64,000 nt of DNA from positions 40,824 through 104,823 of the forward strand of contig CAYVUV010000191.1 in assembly GCA_964455095.1 (NCBI GenBank), written 5' to 3'. Source of the DNA: CAYVUV01 sp964455095 (GTDB lineage: Bacteria > Desulfobacterota > Binatia > HRBIN30 > CADEER01). This document shows, piece by piece, positions 8,340 to 16,294 of the stretch (within the stretch, counting starts at the first letter, position 1; every line of letters begins with the position of its first letter). Position numbers and translations under genes: made by a program. The notes under the pieces are model-generated. The model did no database searches. It saw nothing but the letters and a program-made list of their open reading frames with translations, and was not told the origin of the DNA.

Positions 8340-9560
8340 ATGCCCCCGCGCTTCCTCAAGGGCTACGCGGTGCTCGGCCGGCGCAACTACCGGCTGTTCT
8401 GGCTCGGCCAGTGGGCATCGCTGGTCGGCACCTGGATGCAGTCGGCGGCACAGGGCTGGCTGCTGCTGCGGCTCGACCAGAGCCCCTTCATGCTCGGCGT
8501 GCTCGGCGCCGCCTCCGCCGCGCCGATGCTCGCCCTGGTGCTGCTCGGCGGCGTGGTCAGCGATCGCGCCGACCGCCGCCGCGTGATCATGATCGCGCAA
8601 GCGCTCTCGCTGCTGCAGGCGCTCGCGCTGGCGGTGCTCACATTGAGCGGCGTCATCCGCCCATGGCACATCATCGCGCTCGCCGCCGCGCTCGGCGCGA
8701 TCAACGCCTTCGACATGCCCGCCCGGCAGGCCTTCGTGGTCGACCTGGTTGGCCGCGCCCAGTTGCCGAACGCCATCGCGCTCAACGCGACGGGCTTCAA
8801 CGTCGCGCGCATCGCCGGCCCGGCGATCGGAGGCTTGGTGGTCGCGGCCGTCGGCGAGGGCCTGTGTTTCCTGGTCAACGCGATCAGCTACGTCTTCGTC
8901 CTCTGGGGCCTGTGGCTGATCGACACGGACCAGCCCGCCACCGCCGTCGGTCTGCCGGCCGCCGGCGAGCCGATGGATCTGCGCGCTGGCATCCGCTACG
9001 CCATGGCGCGGCGCGAGCTGTGGGCAGTGCTCGTGGTGGTCGGGGTCGTCAGTGCGTTCGGGGTGCCCTATCGCATCCTGCTCCCGGACATGGCGCGCAC
9101 CGTGCTGACCCTCGATGCGTGGCGCTACGGCGTGCTGATGGCCGCGGCCGGGGTCGGCGCCGGCCTCGGCGCCGTGGTGCTGGCCGGTCTGCAGCTCGGC
9201 ATGGAGCAGTACCGCCGCCTGATGCCGATCGGGCTGCTCGTCTTTTCGCTCGCGCTGGTTGCCTTTGCCGAGTCGCGTAGCTACGCGCTCGCACTGGTCA
9301 CGCTGGCCGCGGTCGGCGGTGGCGGCATCCTGTACTTCAATGCCTCGAACATCCTCGTGCAGCTCGGCGTCGAGGACGCCTACCGCGGCCGCGTCATGGC
9401 CGTGTATACGCTGATGCATCAAGGCACCGCCGCGGTCGGTTGCCTCGCGCTCGGCGCCGTCGCGGCGCGCTTCGGCACGCCGTCCGCTCTGTGCAGCGGC
9501 GCTGCGGGCTGCCTGGCCGCGCTGGCCTGGCTCGGCATCCGCCGGCTGCGCGCCGGCTGA
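8340..9560 (+). CDS. Major facilitator superfamily exporter (EntS/MFS_3-like)
   Basis: 406 residues with about 12 predicted membrane helices. It opens YRLFWLGQWASLVGTWMQSAAQGWLL, the characteristic first helix of the EntS/MFS_3 exporter group, and has the loop motif GGVVSDRADRRRV between helices 2 and 3, and DMPARQAFVVDLVGR later. Relatives export siderophores or drugs; the substrate here is unknown. The start at 8340 follows the histidine kinase by 58 bp on the same strand, so the kinase and transporter could share a transcript. Confidence 0.9.
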   Translation: MPPRFLKGYAVLGRRNYRLFWLGQWASLVGTWMQSAAQGWLLLRLDQSPFMLGVLGAASAAPMLALVLLGGVVSDRADRRRVIMIAQALSLLQALALAVLTLSGVIRPWHIIALAAALGAINAFDMPARQAFVVDLVGRAQLPNAIALNATGFNVARIAGPAIGGLVVAAVGEGLCFLVNAISYVFVLWGLWLIDTDQPATAVGLPAAGEPMDLRAGIRYAMARRELWAVLVVVGVVSAFGVPYRILLPDMARTVLTLDAWRYGVLMAAAGVGAGLGAVVLAGLQLGMEQYRRLMPIGLLVFSLALVAFAESRSYALALVTLAAVGGGGILYFNASNILVQLGVEDAYRGRVMAVYTLMHQGTAAVGCLALGAVAARFGTPSALCSGAAGCLAALAWLGIRRLRAG

Positions 9561-9562
9561 CG

Positions 9563-10105
9563 TCAGGCGCCGTTGGCGGCGAGATGCGCCGCGGCCAGGT
9601 GCAAGCCCGCGATCGACTTGGCGTCCTGAATCTCGCCGCGCTGGATCATCTCGAGCGCCTGCGCGAGCGGCCGCCGGCTCACGCTCAGGACCTCATCGTG
9701 GTCGAGCTCCTGGGTCGCTACTGTAAGGCGCCGGGCGAGGAACAGATGGATGCGTTCGTCGCAGAATCCGGGCGTGGTCAGCACGCTTCCGAGCAGGATC
9801 AGCTCACCGGCGACGAGCCCCGTCTCCTCGCGCAGCTCGCGGCCAGCGCACTGCAACGGCGGCTCGCCCGGGTTCAATGTGCCGGCGGGAATCTCCCAGA
9901 TGTAGCCCCCGGCCGCGTAGCGGTACTGGTGAAGCAGCGCCACCTCGCCCTCGTCGTCAATGGCCACGATGGCCGCCGCGCCGGGGTGGCTGACCACTTC
10001 GAGCTCGACGCGCGCGCCGGTGGGCAGACGCACGTCTTCGAGCCGCAGGCTGATGATGCGACCCTGGTAGATCTGGCGGACCAGCGACACACGCCTGGCT
10101 AGCAC
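9563..10105 (-). CDS. Nudix hydrolase, ADP-ribose pyrophosphatase-like
   Basis: 180 residues. The Nudix box reads GTLNPGEPPLQCAGRELREE followed by TGL, matching GX5EX7REUXEEXGU. The N-terminal beta strands (GRIISLRLEDVRLPTG) and the QYRYAAGGYIWEIPAG segment are those of the NudF ADP-sugar pyrophosphatase group. It probably hydrolyses ADP-ribose or a similar nucleotide sugar to AMP and a sugar phosphate. It converges with the MFS gene, with 2 bp between the stop codons. Confidence 0.92.
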   Translation of the reverse strand: MLARRVSLVRQIYQGRIISLRLEDVRLPTGARVELEVVSHPGAAAIVAIDDEGEVALLHQYRYAAGGYIWEIPAGTLNPGEPPLQCAGRELREETGLVAGELILLGSVLTTPGFCDERIHLFLARRLTVATQELDHDEVLSVSRRPLAQALEMIQRGEIQDAKSIAGLHLAAAHLAANGA

Positions 10106-10135
10106 GAGTGCCGCGGGCGAACCAGCGCCGGCCGC

Positions 10136-10516
10136 TCAGTTGGCGGCGGCCGATGCTGCCGCCGCACCCCAAAGCCCGGGGCGCAGCTCCGACGGGAGAC
10201 GCGGGATCAGCGCCAGGCGGGCCAGCAGGCCGCCGCGACGCAGATCGCGCACACCATCCTTGAGAAGGTGCAGCAGGTGCGGGCCGAGCCCGGTGGCGAC
10301 CACGTCCACGCAGCACGCGCCACCAACGGCTTCGGCAAAGCGAACGACGTGCGCGAGTACAGACTCGATGACCGCTGCGTCGACGTCGCCCGCATACGTG
10401 TAGATCCACTCGACGCGCTGATCCAAGACGCGCCAGACGGTGACGCGCATCGCGGCGTTGAGTTGCCTCTCCGCGTGCAGAGGACGGTGATAGTCAACGA
10501 ATCGCGCGCATGCCAT
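10136..10516 (-). CDS. Hypothetical protein
   Basis: About 126 residues, not recognised. The start is uncertain: ATG candidates at 10516 and 10450 are both possible and neither has a strong ribosome-binding site. The core (MRVTVWRVLDQRVEWIYTYA, then AAVIESVLAHVVRFAEAVGG) has the hydrophobic patterning of a folded alpha/beta protein, which argues for a real gene over a shadow. The alanine-rich tail has no feature. It lies between the GGT and Nudix genes, all on the minus strand. Confidence 0.45.
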   Translation of the reverse strand: MACARFVDYHRPLHAERQLNAAMRVTVWRVLDQRVEWIYTYAGDVDAAVIESVLAHVVRFAEAVGGACCVDVVATGLGPHLLHLLKDGVRDLRRGGLLARLALIPRLPSELRPGLWGAAAASAAAN

Positions 10517-10686
10517 GTGGGGTCTCGCTTTGCGGAGTTCGGATCTGCTGAGCATGGAAGAGCAACGTTGATGCCAGTGCCGCGCCGAGCCCCAGCGCGC
10601 GATGAGCTGTCGCCTGATGAGCGCGGGCATGTTGCGCGCCGGCATTTCCATACGGACCCGCTGTGGCGCCGTCGTGTACCGCTCGG

Positions 10687-12309
10687 TCAGAAGCCGATTG
10701 CGCAACCGTCCTTGCGACGGTCCGATCCACCCCAGTACACGCCCGTCGCGGGATCGACCGCGATCCCCTGCCCGCCGCCGAATCCGCCGCGGGCGAGCGC
10801 GCCGAGCTCGCCCTCCACCGCATGGCCGAGGCGCGCCAGCTCGCCGCCGACGGCAGCCCCGAGCGCCGACTCGAGCGCGACGCGGTCGGTGTCCAAATAG
10901 TGGAAACGCGGCTGATCGATCGCCTCTTGAATGTTGCAGCCGTAGTCGACGAGGTTCGACACCACCTGGAGATGCCCTTGCGCCTGCATGTCACCGCCCA
11001 TGACGCCAAACGAGACCAACGGCCGCCCACCCTTCGTGATCATCGCCGGGATGATGGTGTGGAAGGGGCGCTTGCGCGGCGCCAGACAGTTGGGATGGGA
11101 GGGGTCGGTCGAAAAGCCGAAGCCGCGGTTCTGCAGCGCGATGCCGGTGTCGCCGGCGACGATGCCGCTGCCGAACGGGAAGTACAAGCTGTTGATCAAC
11201 GAGACGACGTTGCCGGCCGCGTCGGCGGCAGTCAGATAGACCGTGTCGCGCCCGCCCCCGGCGCTGCCCGGTGCCGCGGCCTTGATCGCCTTGCCGGGGT
11301 GAATCAACGCGGCGCGCCCTTGCGCGTAGTCCTTCGACAGCAGGTGCGCGACGGGGACGGACGCAAACGCCGGGTCCGCGAGGTAGCGATTGCGGTCGGC
11401 GAAGGCGAGCTTGACGGCCTCGATGCGCAAGTGCTGCGCGCGGGCCGAATCGAAGCCAGCTGCGCCGACGTCGAAGCACTCCAGAATGTTGAGCGCCAAC
11501 AGCGCGGTGAGACCCTGACCCGGCGGCGGCATCTCGTGGACGAGATGGCCGCGGTAGTCGGTGGCGATCGGGTCTTCCCAGGTCGAACGGTGCGACGCGA
11601 AGTCCTCGCGCGTGTGCCAACCGCCGAGCGCCTGCGCGCAGGCGACGATCTGATCCGCCAGCTCACCGCGGTAGAAGACGTCGGCACCCCCCGCGGCGAG
11701 GGCTTCGAGACTGTGCGCCAGGGCGGGCAAGCGCACCACCTCGCCGAGACGCGGCGCGCCGCCGTCGACGGCAAAGGTACGCCGCGCGTCGTCGTTCTGC
11801 AGCAGGCCGACGCTGAGTGCCCACTGTTGGGCGATGATTTCGCTCACCGGATAGCCGTCGCGCGCGTAGGCGATGGCCGGCTCGAGCACGGCGGCGAGCG
11901 AGCGCGTGCCGAAGCGACCGAGCGCCTCGCTCCACGCGTCGACGGCGCCGGGGATGGTCACCGGCACGATGCCGTGCGCCGGCATCGCGCGCAGCCCGCG
12001 CGCGGCGAGGGCTTCGAGGCTGGCGCCGCGCGGTGCGCGCCCACTGCCGTTGAGGCCGTACACCCGGTCCTCGGCGGCGCTCCAGATCAACATGAAACAG
12101 TCGCCGCCGATGCCGGTGCTGAACGGTTCGACGACGCCGAGGACCGCGGCAGCGCACACCGCGGCGTCGACGGCGTTGCCGCCGCCGCGCAGCATTGTGG
12201 CCCCGGCAAACGAGGCGAGTGACTGACTGGTGCAAACCATGCCGCCGCGGCCGAGCGCCATCGAGCGTTGGCTGCCGCGCCCGCCGTCGGTGCGCTGGGT
12301 GTCAAACAT
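10687..12309 (-). CDS. Gamma-glutamyltransferase family protein (YwrD-like)
   Basis: 540 residues, the normal length of the GGT precursor, which self-cleaves at a threonine to give two subunits. Family marks are MLRGGGNAVDAAVCAAAVLGVVEP and FSTGIGGDCFML near the N-terminus and SFGVMGGDMQAQGHLQVVSN near the C-terminus. The cleavage region reads GRDTVYLTAAD: the nucleophile Thr (about residue 356) is kept but the classical TTH is TVY. No signal peptide is seen, so this is probably the cytoplasmic YwrD-like branch. Substrate is inferred from the family only. Confidence 0.88.
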   Translation of the reverse strand: MFDTQRTDGGRGSQRSMALGRGGMVCTSQSLASFAGATMLRGGGNAVDAAVCAAAVLGVVEPFSTGIGGDCFMLIWSAAEDRVYGLNGSGRAPRGASLEALAARGLRAMPAHGIVPVTIPGAVDAWSEALGRFGTRSLAAVLEPAIAYARDGYPVSEIIAQQWALSVGLLQNDDARRTFAVDGGAPRLGEVVRLPALAHSLEALAAGGADVFYRGELADQIVACAQALGGWHTREDFASHRSTWEDPIATDYRGHLVHEMPPPGQGLTALLALNILECFDVGAAGFDSARAQHLRIEAVKLAFADRNRYLADPAFASVPVAHLLSKDYAQGRAALIHPGKAIKAAAPGSAGGGRDTVYLTAADAAGNVVSLINSLYFPFGSGIVAGDTGIALQNRGFGFSTDPSHPNCLAPRKRPFHTIIPAMITKGGRPLVSFGVMGGDMQAQGHLQVVSNLVDYGCNIQEAIDQPRFHYLDTDRVALESALGAAVGGELARLGHAVEGELGALARGGFGGGQGIAVDPATGVYWGGSDRRKDGCAIGF

Positions 12310-12312
12310 GGT

Positions 12313-13422
12313 TCAGCCGGGCAGCGTCTCGTAGGACAGCTGCTCCGACTGCAGCCCGTCCAGGAACGCGCGCGCGTCAAACGCCATCGCCGGTGGCAGT
12401 ACCCCGCGCCGCCGCGCCCGCCCATTCGCCAGCAGCAGGGCGCCCTGGCGCGCAATGCCGGCCGTGAGCCCGTACGGGTCGCGCCCGCGCAGCAGCACGC
12501 GCTGGCAGACCGCCTTGCCGCGTCGCGTGCCGCGGGCGTCGACCGCGATGTGAAACACATCGCGCCGCCGCGTCGCCTCGTCGGGGCCGTCGCCGTCCGC
12601 TCCGATCAGCCGCGCCGCCAGCGCCGACAGCGGCGAACGCACCAGCGCGGCCATCGCGCGCGCGCCTGCCGACACGACCCGCGCGGCCACCGGCGGCACG
12701 GCAAGAAACACGCGCACCTCCCGTGCCTGCACGTGCCGCGGGATGGTGATGACCTCGGCGCTCGGGATGCTGACGGCGCTCACCCGCCCGACCGGCTCGG
12801 GCAGGTCGACGGTGGTGACGTGCTGCCCCGGCATCTCTGCGACCCACGCGCCGTCGGCGAAGGCGAAGCCGCCGCACTCCAACATGCGCAGCGCCGTGCG
12901 CTTGGTGCCCTGGCTGGCGTGGAAGCGAGTGACGTAGACGACCTGCACCGACTCGACCGCGTCGAGCCCCTCGGCGGCCAGCGCCGCGGCGCAGTCGGCC
13001 AGCGCGATCTCGAACGCCAGGGCGGGCACCACGGTGACGTCCTGCGCCGCGGCCCAGGTGTCGTGCACCCGCTGCGCCTTGACGAACGGCTGCTCGCCCG
13101 TGGTGTCGAGGTAATGCGCCCCGTTGGCGATCGCCGCCCGCACCACCGGATCGCCGTGATCGACGAACGGGCCGACGCAGTTGATCAACACCTGCGCCCG
13201 CTGCGCCAGGGCGTCGAGCGCGTCCGGCTGCTCGACATTGACGACGAAGGTCTCGGCGCCGCCGAGCGCCGTCGACAACTGCTCCAATTTGGCGGCATTG
13301 CGCCCCGCCAGCAGCAACGGCGCCCCGTGTTTCCGCAGGGCATGGCAGATCAGTCGCCCCGTGTAACCGGTCGCACCAAGCACCGCGATGGCTCTGTCCC
13401 GCTTGGTCACGGACCGGCGCAT
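12313..13422 (-). CDS. Saccharopine dehydrogenase-like NAD(P)-binding protein
   Basis: 369 residues. The N-terminal Rossmann fold is AIAVLGATGYTGRLICHALR, followed by AGRNAAKLEQL and NCVGPFVDHGDPVVRAAI, then HYLDTTGE. These are the hallmarks of the trans-acting enoyl reductase/saccharopine dehydrogenase-like group found in lipid-metabolising bacteria. The C-terminal half is less conserved. Reaction and substrate are not known. It ends 3 bp before the start of the GGT gene region on the same strand and is divergent from the subtilase gene 75 bp away. Confidence 0.85.
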   Translation of the reverse strand: MRRSVTKRDRAIAVLGATGYTGRLICHALRKHGAPLLLAGRNAAKLEQLSTALGGAETFVVNVEQPDALDALAQRAQVLINCVGPFVDHGDPVVRAAIANGAHYLDTTGEQPFVKAQRVHDTWAAAQDVTVVPALAFEIALADCAAALAAEGLDAVESVQVVYVTRFHASQGTKRTALRMLECGGFAFADGAWVAEMPGQHVTTVDLPEPVGRVSAVSIPSAEVITIPRHVQAREVRVFLAVPPVAARVVSAGARAMAALVRSPLSALAARLIGADGDGPDEATRRRDVFHIAVDARGTRRGKAVCQRVLLRGRDPYGLTAGIARQGALLLANGRARRRGVLPPAMAFDARAFLDGLQSEQLSYETLPG

Positions 13423-13497
13423 AGCGCCCCCGCGCCAGGCGGTCAAACTCGCGGGGCTCGCCTTGACCCTCCTCGGACGCGCGCGTCTAATGCGGCG

Positions 13498-15270
13498 ATG
13501 CGACGACGGCTGGCGGTGCTCGCGCTGGTGGCAGGGCTGTGCACCGGCGCCGTCCCGGCAGTGGCAGAGGTGGTCGGACGCGACACGCTCGCGCAAGCGC
13601 AGCGCGGCCGTCAGGTCGCGGTCGTCGTCGCCATGCGACAGCTCGGATCCCCCGGCACGGCGGGTTTGCGCGCGCTCACCCGCCAGCGCCGCCGCGCGCT
13701 GGTGCGCGGGCTGCGCGCGCGCGGTGCCGTGGTAACGCACGAGTATACGACGGTCGGCGGATTCGCGGCGCTGGTGTCGGCCGCGGACCTCGCCGCGCTG
13801 GCCGTTGACCCGGACGTCGCGCGCGTCGACCTCGACGCCGAGGGCCGCGGCGCGCTGGCGTCGAGCGTGCCGCAGATTGGCGCCGACCGCGTGCACAATC
13901 TCCGCGTCACCGGCGCCGATACGGTGATCGCCGTGCTCGACTCCGGGGTCGAGCGCGATCATCCCGACCTGGCCGACGCGTTGATCCACGAGGAGTGCTT
14001 CTGCTCGCGCCCGCAAGGCAGCGGCACCACCGGCTGCTGCCCGGGCGGGATTGCGCGCGCGTCGGGTCCGGGCAGTGCCCCGACGCAAAACGTGCACGGC
14101 GTGCACATCGCCGGCATCGCCCTCTCGCGCGGGCGCGTCGCACCGCGTGGCGTCGCACCGGGTGCGGCGCTGGTGGCGGTGCGCGTCGTCGACGACGGCC
14201 TGATCGGACGGCTGTCGGATTGGATCGCGGCGCTCGACTGGATCGCTGCCGCGCGTCCCGACGTGCGGGTGGTGAACATGAGCTTGTCGAGCGTGCAGAC
14301 CTACAGCGGGCGCTGCGACCGCAACTGCGACGGCCAGCCGCAGTGCGCGTTGAACATGCTGTTCGGCGAAGTCATCGACGCGCTGTTCGCGCGCGGCACG
14401 CTCGTCTTCGCCGCGTCGGGCAACGACGGACCGTCGAACACACTGACCTCGCCGGCCTGCGTCGAGCGGGCGGTGTCGGTGGGCGCCGTCGATGGCGGGG
14501 ACGCCGTGGCCTCCTTCAGCAACGGCAGCGCCAGGCTCGATCTGCTCGCTCCCGGGGTGGACATCGTCTCCTCTGGTCTCGACGGCGGCACCGCGTTCAT
14601 TCGCGAGGGCACGTCGCTGGCCACCCCGCACGCCGCCGGCACGGCGGCGCTGCTCCTTGCCGCCAGCCCCGGCAGCAGGGCGGAGACCGTGCTCGACACC
14701 ATGCGGGCCACGGGCGTGCCGGTGCGCGACGGGCGCACCGGCGTGACCACGCCGCGCGTCGATGCCTTCGCCGCCTTCCGCGCCCTGACGGCCCACACCG
14801 ATCTTCTGCGCGGCGGCGGCAGCCACGGCAGCGACTGTTTGCTGGAGTGGAGCTTCATTCCGTCGGACATCGCCCGCGACGGCACGCGCGCGCTGGCGCG
14901 CTGCCGCGACGGCGACCTGTTTTGCGACCTGGATGACGAACCCGGCCAGTGCACCTTCGGCCTCTCGCTGTGCTTCAATTCCCCCGATCCGCTGTTGCGC
15001 GGCTGCGCCGTCGACGAGCGCGTGCTGGGCCTCGAGCTGCTCGCGCCCAGCACCGCCGCGCCGGCGGGTTCCGTCGAACGCCAGAACGCCGAGAGCCTGC
15101 ACCATTCGTTGCCCGCCTTCCCACTCGATGGCTCGAGCGTCTGCGGCGTGCCGTTCCCCGTCGTCGTGTCGCGCCCGCGCGGGCGCGGCGTCATATCGCT
15201 CCGGCTCGGGGCACATACGGCGACGCGCATGGACTACGACCGCGTCGACCTGATCTGCGAGGCGCCCTAG
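13498..15270 (+). CDS. Exported subtilisin-family (S8) serine protease
   Basis: 590 residues. A Sec signal peptide covers about residues 1-23 (MRRRLAVLALVAGLCTGAVP). An inhibitor-I9-like propeptide (VTHEYTTVGGFAALVSAADL) precedes the S8 domain. The triad is visible: Asp in VIAVLDSGVERDHPDL, His in NVHGVHIAGIAL, and Ser in EGTSLATPHAAGTAALL. The His motif is HGVH, not HGTH. A Cys-rich insert (EECFCSRP...GCCPG) lies between Asp and His. The C-terminal about 150 residues after the catalytic domain are Cys-containing and unassigned. It is probably secreted or periplasmic. Confidence 0.9.
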   Translation: MRRRLAVLALVAGLCTGAVPAVAEVVGRDTLAQAQRGRQVAVVVAMRQLGSPGTAGLRALTRQRRRALVRGLRARGAVVTHEYTTVGGFAALVSAADLAALAVDPDVARVDLDAEGRGALASSVPQIGADRVHNLRVTGADTVIAVLDSGVERDHPDLADALIHEECFCSRPQGSGTTGCCPGGIARASGPGSAPTQNVHGVHIAGIALSRGRVAPRGVAPGAALVAVRVVDDGLIGRLSDWIAALDWIAAARPDVRVVNMSLSSVQTYSGRCDRNCDGQPQCALNMLFGEVIDALFARGTLVFAASGNDGPSNTLTSPACVERAVSVGAVDGGDAVASFSNGSARLDLLAPGVDIVSSGLDGGTAFIREGTSLATPHAAGTAALLLAASPGSRAETVLDTMRATGVPVRDGRTGVTTPRVDAFAAFRALTAHTDLLRGGGSHGSDCLLEWSFIPSDIARDGTRALARCRDGDLFCDLDDEPGQCTFGLSLCFNSPDPLLRGCAVDERVLGLELLAPSTAAPAGSVERQNAESLHHSLPAFPLDGSSVCGVPFPVVVSRPRGRGVISLRLGAHTATRMDYDRVDLICEAP

Positions 15271-15340
15271 CTTAGGGCGAGCTGGTTCGTCGCGCGGCTT
15301 TCGGGTAGAGCTGCAAGCCGCACGCGAGAAGGGGGGTACC

Positions 15341-16267
15341 ATGCGCATCGGGATTGGTATCGGGCAGATCGCCGGACAGCCGGGCGGGGTGGACGACCTG
15401 GTGGCCCAGGCGCAGCGCGCCGAGGCCGACGGGTTCGCCAGCGGCTGGTTTGCCAATATCTTCGGCATCGACGCGATCATCGCGGCCGTCATCTGCGGGC
15501 GCGCCACCCAGCGCATCGAGCTCGGCACCGCGGTGGTCCCGACCTACCCGCGCCATCCGACGGCGCTCGCGCAGCAGGCGTTGTCGGCGCAAGCCGCCAC
15601 CAATGGGCGGTTCGTTCTCGGCATCGGCTTGTCGCATCAGGTGGTCATCGAGGCAATGCTCGGCCTGTCGTTCGCCAAGCCGTTCTCCCACATGCGCGAG
15701 TACATGGCCGTGCTGGCGCCGCTGATCCGCACCGGCAGCGTCAGCTACGCGGGGGAAGAGTTTCGCGTCAACGCGAACATCAGCATGCCGGACGCGACGC
15801 CCTGTCCGATCCTTCTCGCCGCGCTGGCGCCGAAGATGCTGGCCCTCGCAGGGCGCGAGGGCGACGGCACCATCACGTGGATGACCGGGCCGAAAACGCT
15901 GCGCGAGCACACCATCCCGCGCCTGAACGAAGCGGCCGCCGCGGCCGGGCGCCCGGCGCCGCGCGTGGTGGTGGGGCTGCCCATCGCGGTGACGACCGAG
16001 ATCGAAGCGGCGCGCGCGGCGGCGAACCAGCAGTTTCAAGTCTATGGGCACCTGCCGTCGTATCGCGCCATGCTCGATCGCGAAAAGGCCGAGGGTCCGG
16101 GCGACGTGGCGATCGTCGGCGACGAGGCGGCCGTGGCCGCGCAGCTGGATCGGCTCCGCGTCATCGGCGTCACCGATTACCTCGCCGTGCCGTATCCGGT
16201 GGGACCCGATCCGCTGGCATCGGTCGAGCGCACGCGCGCCGTCCTGGTCGCCCACGCCCGGCGCTGA
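15341..16267 (+). CDS. LLM class flavin/F420-dependent oxidoreductase
   Basis: 308 residues with the luciferase-like TIM-barrel signatures: an N-terminal MRIGIGIGQIAGQPG strand, LGTAVVPTYPRHPTALAQQA, and GRFVLGIGLSHQVVIE. The group (TIGR03564-like) is typically F420-dependent and common in actinobacteria and F420-producing uncultured lineages. No F420 synthesis gene is in the window. The substrate is unknown. It starts 70 bp after the protease and precedes the cyclase-ATPase gene by 27 bp on the same strand. Confidence 0.88.
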   Translation: MRIGIGIGQIAGQPGGVDDLVAQAQRAEADGFASGWFANIFGIDAIIAAVICGRATQRIELGTAVVPTYPRHPTALAQQALSAQAATNGRFVLGIGLSHQVVIEAMLGLSFAKPFSHMREYMAVLAPLIRTGSVSYAGEEFRVNANISMPDATPCPILLAALAPKMLALAGREGDGTITWMTGPKTLREHTIPRLNEAAAAAGRPAPRVVVGLPIAVTTEIEAARAAANQQFQVYGHLPSYRAMLDREKAEGPGDVAIVGDEAAVAAQLDRLRVIGVTDYLAVPYPVGPDPLASVERTRAVLVAHARR

Positions 16268-16294
16268 GCCCGCCGAACGAGTCGCGCCAGCGCC

